A stretch of 64,000 bases of DNA. Origin: Pseudobacteriovorax antillogorgiicola. Lineage in GTDB: Bacteria; Bdellovibrionota_B; Oligoflexia; Oligoflexales; Oligoflexaceae. A program made the position numbers and the translations under genes. Positions within the stretch are counted from its first letter, which is position 1, and each line of letters starts with the position of its first letter. Of this stretch, positions 8,117 through 17,500 are shown one piece after another. The stretch covers positions 62,001-126,000 of the forward strand of contig NZ_FWZT01000013.1 in the NCBI RefSeq assembly GCF_900177345.1, written 5' to 3'. The notes below the pieces were generated by a model. The model had not been told where the DNA came from and made no database searches. It was given only the letters and a program-made list of their open reading frames with translations.

Positions 8117-9073
8117 TCACCCTTCCCCATCTAAGGACTCTAAGAAATTTAGCCAATCAGACCCAACATCAGCCCAAGTTCTAGAGGCCCACGATGATTG
8201 CGAGGGATCGCAATAAACACGCTCCGCTAACCATTCTTGAAGGAATCGCCGAACCACTGGTGCGCTTGCTTTCACATGCCACCCATGATGCTCTGCTAAG
8301 TAGGACCTTGGCGCGCCCTCTGCGCAGTTCATTATAGGTAGACCCACCGCCATTGCTTCTTGGATTGCAATTCCATGAGATTCATAAGGAGCGGCTGCTA
8401 TATAAAGGCCTGCCCTCCTTAACCACTGGGCAACTTGTTGCTGATCCAGCTCCCCGTGAAATTTGATCCTTGTTGTGAGTTTAAGCTGTTCGACGCGAAC
8501 TTTCAATTCGTCCGCATAGGTGGGACATAGATTTTTGTTGCCTATGATATGATAGGACCAAGGCCCAGGGAGACTCTTCATCGCCTCCAATACAATATGA
8601 TAGCCCTTCTCAGGCAATACACTTCCTACTGAAACCCAAAGGTTTCGCGGCCTGTCCAAAGGCACACCGTGAAACAAGTCATGATCAATACCTGGTGCGA
8701 TCACCTGGTGCTTTGGGATTTCACCCCTGTGCTTACGAAGATCTTCAACTAGGGAATGTCCAGGAAAAACGGAAAAGTCGTAATGCGACAAGTTTTCCCC
8801 TAAAAGAGCTTCCCCTAATGGACCATGACAGATAGCAATTCTACAACGCTGATCTTTATCAAGGTCAATCAGTGGATTCAGAATACTATCAACTAATAAG
8901 ATGCCAGCGGAGCTGCCAAAGTTCCTCGTTTTGAAAATTCGACCGCGGGGAATTGAGTGCTCACGAATATCCCACTGACAAGTTTTGCGCAAATACGTAA
9001 TTAACTTTCGATTGTAGAGGTTGCCACCTGTCATGGCTCCATGAAAGTGAGGTAGCAATATATCAATGTTCAT
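8117..9073 (-). CDS. GT4-type glycosyltransferase
   Basis: A 318-residue GT-B glycosyltransferase. The donor-binding half begins LWVSVGSVLPEKGYH (near 165), has IIGNK and KFHGELDQQQVAQWL. The family E-x7-E element is ESHGIAIQEAMAVGLPI (near 235-250). It transfers an activated sugar to an acceptor on the inner membrane face. The ATG follows the stop of the PTPS-like gene by three bases and has no clear ribosome site of its own, suggesting coupling. The substrate is unknown; neighbours suggest a pterin- or lipid-linked acceptor. Confidence 0.88.
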   Translation of the reverse strand: MNIDILLPHFHGAMTGGNLYNRKLITYLRKTCQWDIREHSIPRGRIFKTRNFGSSAGILLVDSILNPLIDLDKDQRCRIAICHGPLGEALLGENLSHYDFSVFPGHSLVEDLRKHRGEIPKHQVIAPGIDHDLFHGVPLDRPRNLWVSVGSVLPEKGYHIVLEAMKSLPGPWSYHIIGNKNLCPTYADELKVRVEQLKLTTRIKFHGELDQQQVAQWLRRAGLYIAAAPYESHGIAIQEAMAVGLPIMNCAEGAPRSYLAEHHGWHVKASAPVVRRFLQEWLAERVYCDPSQSSWASRTWADVGSDWLNFLESLDGEG

Positions 9074-9076
9074 AGA

Positions 9077-9457
9077 TCAAATAAAAGTCTCTCTGTAGGA
9101 TGCCCAGGACTGACCATCTTCCCAGACTTTGATCATGCCCTGAGAGAAGCGCCTTCGATCCAGATCTTCAAATAGCTCAGACGCTATTATTCTAGAGAAG
9201 TTTTCGATGCTTGGATTGAGACCATCAAATTCTGGAAGGTCATTCAAGAGTCGATCCCGATATTTATCAACGAGGCGCTCTAGTGCGACATTCAATTTTG
9301 AAATATCCGCAACGTAGCCATGATCGTCGAGATTGGGTGACGAAAGAATCATTTCAATGACAAAGTGATGGGAATGAGGACAATTCTCGTGTCCCCAGTC
9401 GCCGCCTATTAAATAATGCTGGCAGATAACTTCTCGCTTGATGCCTACTTCATACAT
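9077..9457 (-). CDS. Divergent 6-pyruvoyl-tetrahydropterin synthase/QueD family protein
   Basis: A 126-residue protein. The ATG at 9457 follows AGGAGG by four bases and is chosen over an upstream TTG at 9493. The C-terminal half is typical of the family: GYVADISKL, LLNDLPEFDG and LNPSIENF, the last containing the conserved substrate-binding region. The zinc site is altered: one His (14), then HSH (His28, His30), with the only nearby Cys at 26. In QueD the Cys sits four residues before HGH. A GGDW segment fills the loop. Canonical members act on dihydroneopterin triphosphate; this one probably acts on a related pteridine or pyrimidine. Confidence 0.85.
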   Translation of the reverse strand: MYEVGIKREVICQHYLIGGDWGHENCPHSHHFVIEMILSSPNLDDHGYVADISKLNVALERLVDKYRDRLLNDLPEFDGLNPSIENFSRIIASELFEDLDRRRFSQGMIKVWEDGQSWASYRETFI

Positions 9458-9489
9458 AGAGCCTCCTTCGTGTGACTTTCTTAACGGGA

Positions 9490-10479
9490 TCAATATTCAA
9501 AGCAAACCTGCAAACTCGACCCAGCTTGCTTCGAAAGCCATGGATAGGTGTCTGGACCCTCAACAAATGGGATTCGATGGCTGATCAAAGGGCTTAAATC
9601 AAGCTTTCGAAGGATATCCCAAACGATCTCAAAGCGCTTTTTCTTATCTAGAAAGCTACTAAATAAGGGATTGATTTCGCTTACCTGAGAGCTAACTAAA
9701 TCAATTCGTCGTCGATGAAAACTCGTACCTAATATAGGACCTGGCCCTTGATCACCGTACCAAGATCCAACGATTATGCGGCCATGGGTTCCACAGTGTT
9801 CGATCCCTTCCTGTAGAACTTGAGCTTGTCCGCTTAGCTCCACGAGGACATGATAATCGTGATCCATTTCAGAGATACTGGTAAAAGTCTTGGCTAATCC
9901 GGATATTTCGCAACGATTCAGATGACGGTCCAAGCCATGAATTTCAACTCCCCATTGATTAGTTAGGAGTCGACTTGTCAATTGCCCTAGCACTCCTAAA
10001 CCTAAAACAGCAACCTTCTCTCCAACTTGAACCTGAGCATCCATAGCAATGCTGAGGGCTGTTTCCAGGTTGGGAAACAGCGTCGCTAACTCGCTCGGAA
10101 CCTCATTAGGGATAAGTTGCCAATCTTCGATTCTTGCATGGAAATAGTCTTGGTGAGGAGTGAATGAGAAAACCCTGCGGCCTAGCAGGGCTGTATCTAG
10201 GCCTGAACCTACGGCCTCAATCTCACCGACGTTTGCATATGCAAAGGCACAAGGAAACGAGCTTTCCTGGGAAAGGCCTTCGATACTTTTATCCAGTGGC
10301 AAACTTGGGTTCAGGCCTCCGTGATAGACAAGTAACTCACTGCCAGCACTCACACCGCTGTAAAGGGTGCGGACTCTTGCTTGCCAGGGTTCTAGTGGCT
10401 CTAGCTGAACATCTCTAATACCAGCCTGATAAGGTGCAGGAAAGTATATTTGTCGCGCCAGCCCTTGATTCATGGGCAT
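9490..10479 (-). CDS. Medium-chain dehydrogenase/reductase without the catalytic zinc site
   Basis: A 329-residue MDR-superfamily oxidoreductase. The N-terminal domain has SGVSAGSELLVYHG where zinc alcohol dehydrogenases have the catalytic Cys. The GHE motif is replaced by FAYANVGEI, so the catalytic zinc is absent. The nucleotide-binding loop VAVLGLGVLGQL is intact near 160-171. The pattern recalls BchC-like dehydrogenases that use NAD(P) without zinc. It overlaps the RibD-like gene by ten bases. It probably oxidises or reduces an intermediate of the cluster pathway. Confidence 0.82.
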   Translation of the reverse strand: MPMNQGLARQIYFPAPYQAGIRDVQLEPLEPWQARVRTLYSGVSAGSELLVYHGGLNPSLPLDKSIEGLSQESSFPCAFAYANVGEIEAVGSGLDTALLGRRVFSFTPHQDYFHARIEDWQLIPNEVPSELATLFPNLETALSIAMDAQVQVGEKVAVLGLGVLGQLTSRLLTNQWGVEIHGLDRHLNRCEISGLAKTFTSISEMDHDYHVLVELSGQAQVLQEGIEHCGTHGRIIVGSWYGDQGPGPILGTSFHRRRIDLVSSQVSEINPLFSSFLDKKKRFEIVWDILRKLDLSPLISHRIPFVEGPDTYPWLSKQAGSSLQVCFEY

Positions 10480-11225
10480 GCTACCATCTCTGATGATGCA
10501 CGGTGATCTTGATATCTACCATAGACAATCAAATCTGGCCCTAGAATCTGATATTGAGCCTGATCAATTACACCTGACAAGGAAACCCTAAAGTTGCTGT
10601 AACGTACAGATCGCTGCGAACCTAGAAACACTGGACTCAAGGTTACCACAAAGTAGTTGACCAATGAATTTTGGAGAAAGTCATGGATTGTACGGCCTCC
10701 ACCCTCTACCATCAAGGTTTTAATCTCCAGATTTTTTAGCTTACTCATGATCTTATAGAGATAAAAAGGCTCAGAGAATGAACCGGCCAATAGATTCGCT
10801 CCTGTTGCCCCCTGAAACTCTTCCCTCTTACTCAGAGGCACAGTTTCGTCGCAGCAGATGATTGGCGTTTTACATCTAAGTTTAAAGATTCGACTGTCAG
10901 TTGGAGTATCCAGGTTTGGGTCGAGCACTACCGCAGTGGGGGACGGCCCCTCGACCAGCCGCACATTGAGCTGAGGGTCGTCAACTAATATTGTATTGAT
11001 GCCAACTAGAATTCCATCGTGAATGGCACGGATCTGGTGCGTTAAGATGTCTGCTTCATAATCTGAAATTTTTGTCGATTGATCTTTTTCAGCAGATAGG
11101 CAGGCATCCAAAGATTGAGCAAAGCTGAGAGTTACAAAAGGAGTCTCTCGGTCTTCTCTCAAACATCCCTCATGCTGCTCTATAAGTTCTGCTAGAATCT
11201 TTGCTCGTATCGTGCATGAGTCCAT
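10470..11225 (-). CDS. RibD C-terminal/dihydrofolate-reductase-fold reductase
   Basis: A 251-residue stand-alone reductase of the RibD_C family. PFVTLSFAQSLDACLS at about 29-44, GILVGINTILVDDPQLNVR near 72-90, and TLMVEGGGRTIHDFL near 180-194 are the NADPH and substrate-binding elements. In riboflavin biosynthesis this fold reduces the ribosyl side chain of a diaminopyrimidine phosphate to ribityl. No deaminase domain is attached, so it is not a full RibD. It abuts the CDP-alcohol transferase gene by one base. In this context it may reduce a ribosyl group on a pyrimidine or pteridine precursor. Confidence 0.88.
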   Translation of the reverse strand: MDSCTIRAKILAELIEQHEGCLREDRETPFVTLSFAQSLDACLSAEKDQSTKISDYEADILTHQIRAIHDGILVGINTILVDDPQLNVRLVEGPSPTAVVLDPNLDTPTDSRIFKLRCKTPIICCDETVPLSKREEFQGATGANLLAGSFSEPFYLYKIMSKLKNLEIKTLMVEGGGRTIHDFLQNSLVNYFVVTLSPVFLGSQRSVRYSNFRVSLSGVIDQAQYQILGPDLIVYGRYQDHRASSEMVACP

Positions 11226-11905
11226 TAAGTCCTCACTGGCTGCTTACTTTTGATTTGAATTCTTCTATTCTGTCTCATAAAGAAGATCAGGTCGAGACTA
11301 AATGACCAAGTAAGTAATATCCCCACAGATAGAAGTGCCCAGGTTGAGCCTGAGCTGGGAGCTACAACTTGCGCCAGAATCACGAGATAGCTCAACAAGA
11401 AGACCAGCCGCCCCCCACTGCTACGCCTTTCCTGAAGGACTGCGGGCCACAGTTGAAAGCGCAGCACAACCACAATGGAACGTAAAAGCCCCAGAAAGAT
11501 AACAGCAGCCAGAGGTTCTTGGCTCCATGCGATCAACATGGTCATTGAAAGGACTGTAAGTGAATCCAATTCAACGTCAAACATGCTGCCGACCTGGGTC
11601 TCACAGCGAAGGCGGCGAGCGATAAAGCCGTCTAAGCCATCCAAGAGTAAAGCTACAAGCAATCCAAACATGAGTGTTTGCGACGAACTACACAGCGCTG
11701 CTAGAGTTACAGCGGCCCTCAGGAGCGTCACGCCATTGGCTAGATTCCAGCTACCCTCGCCAAACCTCCAAAGTAGAATGGATATTGCAGCAAAAAAATA
11801 GAACCAGATGATCACAAGGGTTTCACTGGCATAGGCGCTAAAAGCAAGACCAAGCAGGCCCAGGTGATAAAGCTTCGTCCATGATTGATCCGCTATCGTA
11901 GGCAT
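11225..11905 (-). CDS. CDP-alcohol phosphatidyltransferase
   Basis: A 226-residue membrane enzyme with about six hydrophobic segments. It carries a perfect family signature near residues 88-113: D-G-x2-A-R-x8-G-x3-D-x3-D, beginning DGLDGFIARR. The family displaces CMP from a CDP-alcohol (for example CDP-diacylglycerol) with a second alcohol. It is the first gene of the nine-gene minus-strand cluster, with a gap of about 100 bases to the next upstream gene. It could attach a lipid or polyol phosphate to the product of the RibD, MDR and PTPS-like enzymes. It could instead be an ordinary phospholipid enzyme, but the coupling to the RibD gene argues for a pathway role. Confidence 0.88.
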   Translation of the reverse strand: MPTIADQSWTKLYHLGLLGLAFSAYASETLVIIWFYFFAAISILLWRFGEGSWNLANGVTLLRAAVTLAALCSSSQTLMFGLLVALLLDGLDGFIARRLRCETQVGSMFDVELDSLTVLSMTMLIAWSQEPLAAVIFLGLLRSIVVVLRFQLWPAVLQERRSSGGRLVFLLSYLVILAQVVAPSSGSTWALLSVGILLTWSFSLDLIFFMRQNRRIQIKSKQPVRT

Positions 11906-12005
11906 TTAGATTCCGAGGCTGTCGCATTCTAAAAAATGCTAACGAGCCACGGAAGAATGGTCAAGGTAAGTCTTTAGCTGGATTAATTTCCCTTAAAAGT
12001 CCTAA

Positions 12006-12995
12006 TCAGAAATGAGTAAGATCAGTACGCCAGCTAGGGTGGTTGAAATGCAAACGAGAATCACAGCCTTCAGACTCAAAGCTTTCTGTAAATTCCATAT
12101 AACCGATGACCTCAAAAGGCTTGTCCTCGCCTAGTTCTCCGTCTGAAGTGACAGCGATCTCGAAGCGCAATCGGCCGTCATTGTTTGCCATGATCAACTC
12201 ATCGCGAAAATCCTTATAATCCTCCCGACTTCCCGCTTCCCCTTGGATTCGAATCCATTTAGGAGTGATCGCTTGACTAGGATCAGCCTCTCCCAGTTCA
12301 GCCACCTGGTATACTTGTCTCACCGAAGGACTGCTGCCCATGATCGTCTCCGAGGCCTGCAATGTTGGGGTGACGATCGCAGCGATCAATAGCTGACCAG
12401 CGTTATCCACACCAAAGTTGACACTGCTGATGTCGTTGGTCATAGGTGTATCTCGGAAATGATCGATATAAGTTCCACCGAGATCGTCAATGACGAAGAA
12501 GTTAGCTGTCTTGAGCATGCTTTGATCTTGAGGGTCTTGACTCGGAAAGATCTTTACAGCCATTCCAAAAGAGCGCTTTTGCCCTTGCTTGACAGCGGTT
12601 AGAGCCGCCGAAGCACGAGCAATGACCAAGCCTTGACGACCAGCACGAAAGTAGCCCGAGTAAGGGCTATCCCCTTCGATATTCCAGGTTCCTACGAGGC
12701 AAATCCCATTTGGGTGAAGCAACTTTCGAAATGGGGGGAGAATATCTGAGCGATCGGAAAGAGTGCGCTCAGAGTCCTTCGCCAGCTGATTCTCAAAAAA
12801 CCGAAAAAAGCTAGCACTAGTCACTTTTCGGTAAGGCCTATCATCGTATTTTCCCTGCCGAGCCTGGCTAAGCACTTCGTTAAAAACTGAGCCGTTGTAG
12901 GCTGGTTCGTCGTCCTGGGCGATCAAGGCCTTCAATCCAAAACCTAGTGGCAAGCCCAGACCTAGACAGGCCGCTATGATTCTACTGAACTTCAT
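12006..12995 (-). CDS. Secreted catalase-like fold protein
   Basis: A 329-residue exported protein. The ATG at 12995 follows AAAGGAG and gives a clean signal peptide ending near LIAQDD. The core LHPNGICLVGTWNIEGD, SGYFRAGRQGLVIARAS and RSFGMAVKIFP resembles the beta-barrel of haem catalases and catalase-like lipid hydroperoxide enzymes, where equivalents read GxFxxG and RfSxA. I cannot place a clear distal His or proximal Tyr, so haem binding is uncertain. Function unassigned. No operon partner is evident. Confidence 0.6.
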   Translation of the reverse strand: MKFSRIIAACLGLGLPLGFGLKALIAQDDEPAYNGSVFNEVLSQARQGKYDDRPYRKVTSASFFRFFENQLAKDSERTLSDRSDILPPFRKLLHPNGICLVGTWNIEGDSPYSGYFRAGRQGLVIARASAALTAVKQGQKRSFGMAVKIFPSQDPQDQSMLKTANFFVIDDLGGTYIDHFRDTPMTNDISSVNFGVDNAGQLLIAAIVTPTLQASETIMGSSPSVRQVYQVAELGEADPSQAITPKWIRIQGEAGSREDYKDFRDELIMANNDGRLRFEIAVTSDGELGEDKPFEVIGYMEFTESFESEGCDSRLHFNHPSWRTDLTHF

Positions 12996-13137
12996 TGTCT
13001 TCTCCTTTAATTTTGTATTTAGCCACTCTTGGATAAGGAACTGCGGGCAGATGGTCAAGGAACTAATCAGACATGTCTCAATAGGTGGCGTTAGGATGAA
13101 AAATCAGTAAAATAGCCATATAGCAAATTAAGTGGAA

Positions 13138-13446
13138 ATGACTGTGGCTTTACGACCCTTAACATCTAAGGAAATTGAAGACTATATCGCTGGCGATCAG
13201 ATTGTTTGGGTTGCTTGTCGCAAGCCATCTTTCGGCCTCACGCAGGGCAAGTTCATGAGGGGCAATAAACCTCTCACTACCGGAAGTAAAGAGTACCCTT
13301 ACTCTTTTTGTCCTTTTAAACGTGGATTAAAGACTGGTTTTCTACCGGCTGAAGATTGGCTGATTGATGATAATCAAGTTAACGAAGATCATGATGCAGC
13401 TGTAGCAGAGGCTCTTAGGAGCCTCAAAGCAGCAAGGAAAAAGTAA
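13138..13446 (+). CDS. Hypothetical small cytoplasmic protein
   Basis: A 102-residue protein I do not recognise. It begins at ATG 13138 after a weak AAGTGGA site; an in-frame GTG at 13132 is also possible. No membrane segment or signal is present. It has a short basic middle containing two Cys (ACRK, FCPFKRG) and a helical, charged C-terminal end rich in Ala and Lys. It stands alone, convergent with the receiver gene, with only 12 bases between their ends. Confidence 0.6.
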   Translation: MTVALRPLTSKEIEDYIAGDQIVWVACRKPSFGLTQGKFMRGNKPLTTGSKEYPYSFCPFKRGLKTGFLPAEDWLIDDNQVNEDHDAAVAEALRSLKAARKK

Positions 13447-13458
13447 GAAAAACTGCAA

Positions 13459-13830
13459 TCAAAGATAGTGCTGTGCCTCCAACACATCTTCGAATCGAAA
13501 TGGCTTGCTAATAATCATATTAGGCTTTTGACGCAAGCGACCATCATCCCGGTCTAACAATGAATCGCCGCGATCATGCAGGCCAGTTACCGCAATCACC
13601 GGGGCGTCGACTCCCATCTGGCGAAGGTGATGAATAAATTCGAAACCATCGACTTCGGGCATCTTTACGTCAGTAAAAATGAGATCAAACTTCGAAAGAG
13701 CATCAAATCCTAGTTCCAATGCCCGCTGAGGACTATCAAGCCCCTGGCAAACGAAATTATTGGTACTTAAAATATCGCAGATCAAAATCATGATATCAAT
13801 ATCATCATCTATAACTAAAACTTCCTTCAT
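13459..13830 (-). CDS. Single-domain response regulator (receiver only)
   Basis: A 123-residue CheY-like protein. The ATG at 13830 follows AGAGGTG; the longer frame to 13965 adds non-conserved sequence. The acidic pair is in VIDDDIDI, the phosphoacceptor Asp in LIFTDVKMPEVDG, the switch Thr in VIAVTG and the Lys in IISKPFRFEDV. There is no output domain, so it acts through protein contacts. No histidine kinase lies nearby, so its partner is elsewhere. Confidence 0.88.
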   Translation of the reverse strand: MKEVLVIDDDIDIMILICDILSTNNFVCQGLDSPQRALELGFDALSKFDLIFTDVKMPEVDGFEFIHHLRQMGVDAPVIAVTGLHDRGDSLLDRDDGRLRQKPNMIISKPFRFEDVLEAQHYL

Positions 13831-14500
13831 AAACACCTCTTCATCGCATGTCTGATTGATGGAACTACGATTTGTTTCCTCTAGACATGAGTCGTGCTTA
13901 TGTTCGTGCCTAACCACAGCCATGGTTAGGGGAAGTAACCCACGATAACTCACTTGCATTACCAATCTTTTTCTCTATTTGAATCGTTATCGTCAGCGTA
14001 ACAAGAGAAGTTGAACTTTGGCCACCATTTTTCGCCCTTCGAACCACTCATAACTGAGATAGCTGTAATTTAAAGGGAAAATGAAATCTCAAGCCATGAC
14101 TTAGGCCACCCACTTGTATTAGCTAGCCAGTCATTTCTTTGATGCTGAATCCCAGAGTGTCAGCTTCTAGACCTACCTCTAGAATTTCTCTCTTCTGGAT
14201 TCATTACCATACAATTTTTCTTAACAATTCAATATACGGCAAGGGAGTCAGCTCTTTAATACGAGAGACTATTGACGTTTAGACGATAGGCATCTGGTCT
14301 GCCTGGATGAATGTAAGGCTCGGAATAAGGAACAGCAAAATCGGGCTATATTTATCCTTTTATATCAACTATTTATACTCCAAACGCCAACAGTCCACAA
14401 TAGTAAGAATTAGATGAACACATTCCAGGCAAAAGCTTAGACAAAGCCTGCATTGCAAGCTTCAGTTTTTGTTTTCGGCGAGATAATGCTGGAGCACGAC
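13831..14500. other. Long intergenic region holding a short inverted-repeat element
   Basis: No gene with a ribosome site and family features was found in these 670 bases. The main structure is the inverted repeat pair at 14267-14396. The rest is A+T-rich and probably carries the promoter of the receiver gene on the minus strand and the trailer of the RND gene. Confidence 0.5.
14267..14396. repeat. About 130-bp element bounded by imperfect inverted repeats
   Basis: The left end GACTATTGACGTTTAGA (14267-14283) and the right end (14380-14396) read on the minus strand as GACTGTTGGCGTTTGGA match at about 13-14 of 17 positions. No open frame lies between them. Size and ends suggest a MITE-like remnant, but no target duplication could be fixed. 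Related copies of the motif occur at 20859-20881 and 25862-25885. Confidence 0.4.
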
Positions 14501-17500
14501 CTACCTCTCCTTAACCTTCCGTGCAATGATGGTAAAAAATGAAATCAAACTTGGTAAAAATAGCACTGATAGTGCTGTCGCAAAAGCTAGCCCCCAACCA
14601 AGAACAAGAGAAAGTGGCTGAACGAATGGATCGACGCCTCCTACACCATAGATACTTGGCAATAGCCCGATGAGCGTCGTCAGAGTCGTGATCACAATGG
14701 GTCGCAAACGCCTTACACCGGCATTGATCACAGCTTCCTTAAGATCCATACCATCTCTTAACTCTTGCTGAATAAAACTTAGTAGGATGATGCTTACATT
14801 CACAACGACACCGGATAGCCCCACGACTCCAACCATGCCCATAAGAGACAAAGGTGTATCATGTAATGAAAGAGACCACACCACACCCACCAATCCAAAT
14901 GGAATTGCAATTAAAACCAAGAAGGGATAGATCACGGACTGAAACGACAGACTAATCACCATAAAGATTAGGATAATCGCAAGACCGTAAAGGCGAAAGG
15001 TGTCTTTCAAGGCATCAACCCGTTCCTTCTCTCCGCCACCAGTGGCAATGTTAGCGTTTGGAAAGCGATCGCGGATCTGGGAAAGTTTTGGCTGAATTTT
15101 ATCGTTTGCTTCCTTACCGGAAATAACTTTTTCATCAACCTCACCAAATAAAGTTAGCGTTTTCACCCCATCAAGTCGTTGTATTGAAGACGGCCCTTTC
15201 TCCACAACAGCTTTAGCGAACACAGCAATAGGAACTGCCTGACCAACTTTGTTTCTAACCCGTAGCTTTAGAATATCAGCGATCGTAGCCTCACCAGAGG
15301 CCTTTATCCCGACAAGGATCTCCACCTTATCATTGTTCCGCAAAATTTCGCTGGTTACGACACCTGTGGAAGCAGCAAATATCGTTCTTGAGATATTGCT
15401 GGGATTAACCCCCTCAGAAACTGCCAGGTTATTATCAATCTTAATTCGGTAGGACTTGGTATCACCATCAGCATCCGTTTCTATACTGTGAACACCCTGA
15501 ATAGTTTGAAACCCCTTCTTCAACTCATCGGCGATCAGGCGAGCTTCCGAGAAATCTCTCGATGTGATTTGAAACTGGATGGGCTTACCCACGGGGGGAC
15601 CAGGACGAGAGATTGTCACAGTGGTCGATGCTTGAAATTCTTGGCCAAATTCACGAGATACCTGGCGAATCTTCGCCAGAACGTCCTTCTCTCGATCGAT
15701 GAAGTCTGGATCGCTGGTAAATACTATGCTAATGGCAGCAAGGTGAGAGCCATTTTGTCGGCTTCCCCCGGCACCTCCAGTTGTAACCTGACCAACATTG
15801 GCATATAGACTTTCAAAATCGCCTCCAGATATTGCTTCGAGTCTTTGACTCAGAACATTCACCATACCCGCTGTCTGATCGATGGGGGTATTTCGAGCGA
15901 CTTCTACCCGAACACTTACACCTGTTAATCCAGTAGCTGGAAAAAGCGTAAACTTCGAGAATAGAATTTTTCCTTGAAACGCTGAGGCGACAAAGACTAA
16001 AAGCAAAGCTAGAATGGAAAGCCAACGATGATTGACACTCCAATTGAGGTAGCGACGATACACTGATTCAAAACCCTTGAAAAAGGACTTTTTAGCCTTC
16101 TTCGGGCGCATGATCTCATGGGCATGAATTGGTAGGATAATCAGAGCCTCGAAGAGAGATACAATGAGCATTAAAATCACCGTAAGTGGGATCACGCTTA
16201 TAAACTGCCCCATAATACCCTTCATAAGAAGAATCGGTGAAAACGCGAAAATCGTGGTCAAGACAGTAGCCACTACTGGAATCGCAATCTCGGAGACTCC
16301 TTTGATCGCCGCCTGGGTAGGAGATAAGCCTCGCTCTAGGTTTGAATAGATATTCTCACAGACGACGATCGCATCGTCGACGAGCATCCCTAAAACCACT
16401 ATCATTCCAATCAATACCAACGTGTTCATGGTCGCGCCTTGGAAATAGAGCAGGGCGATGCCTCCAAGGATCGCTACCGGTATTCCCAATGAGGTCACCA
16501 TCGCTGAACGCCAGTCTAAGTTGATAATGAGGACGATTAGAACCAGAAGCATTCCAAATCCAGCATTTTGAGCAACTGTCTTTAGCTGGCTTCTTACCCG
16601 TACCGATTCGTCGGTGTAGAGCTTGTACTTGAGGCTTGCCGGTAGGTTTTTCTCATAGGATACAAGGCTTTTCTTAATGGTCTCGACGGTGTTTACAATA
16701 TCAGCACTAGGCTTTTTAACAATCGTTATCAGAGTTGCATTTTGCCCTTCAAATGTACTAACCTGCTGCGAAGTTTCGGTATCAAACCGGACATCAGCCA
16801 CTTCTGCAAGTGAGACACCCAGATTCGAGTCGTTGGCTCGGAGTACGAAAGTTCTCAGCTTTTCAATGGTATTGTAATCCTCGCCAATCGTTATGTTGGC
16901 AGCTTCTTGATCGTTCTCAAACAACCCTCCTGGCTTCTGCCTGGACCAACTTGCCAAAGATTGGATCATTTCTAAAAGAGTCATATCGTACTGGGCCAAA
17001 CGTTGGGGATCTGCCAATATCTTCAGCTGAAGATCTGTGAGCCCCGTGTAGGAAACATTTTGCACACCAGGGAAGCGACTCAAATAATCTTTGAGCCTCT
17101 CAACCTCATATTTCATTTCAAGAGGTGGTAGATCACCATAAACGGCGAGTCGTAAGATTGGAATATTGACTGCCTTAATTTCGGTGACGAAAGGGTCTTC
17201 CACCTCATCAGGCAAGCCTTTGACCTCGCCGACTTTACGTCGAATCTCATCGATGATCTCATCTACATCTGGATAGGTATCGTCGATTTCCACAGAGATC
17301 GCGCCTGCTCCTGAGAAGGACACTGAGCGATATTCTTTCACCCCATCAACTTCAGCAATTTTTTCCTCGATAGGATCGATGATAAGCTCTTCTACGTCGC
17401 TAGGAGAGGCCCCTGGATAGGCGACTGATACTGCCACTCGATTGAAGTTCACATTGGGGCGCGCCTCCCGCTGGATTCCTAAGAGGGCCATGATTCCAAC

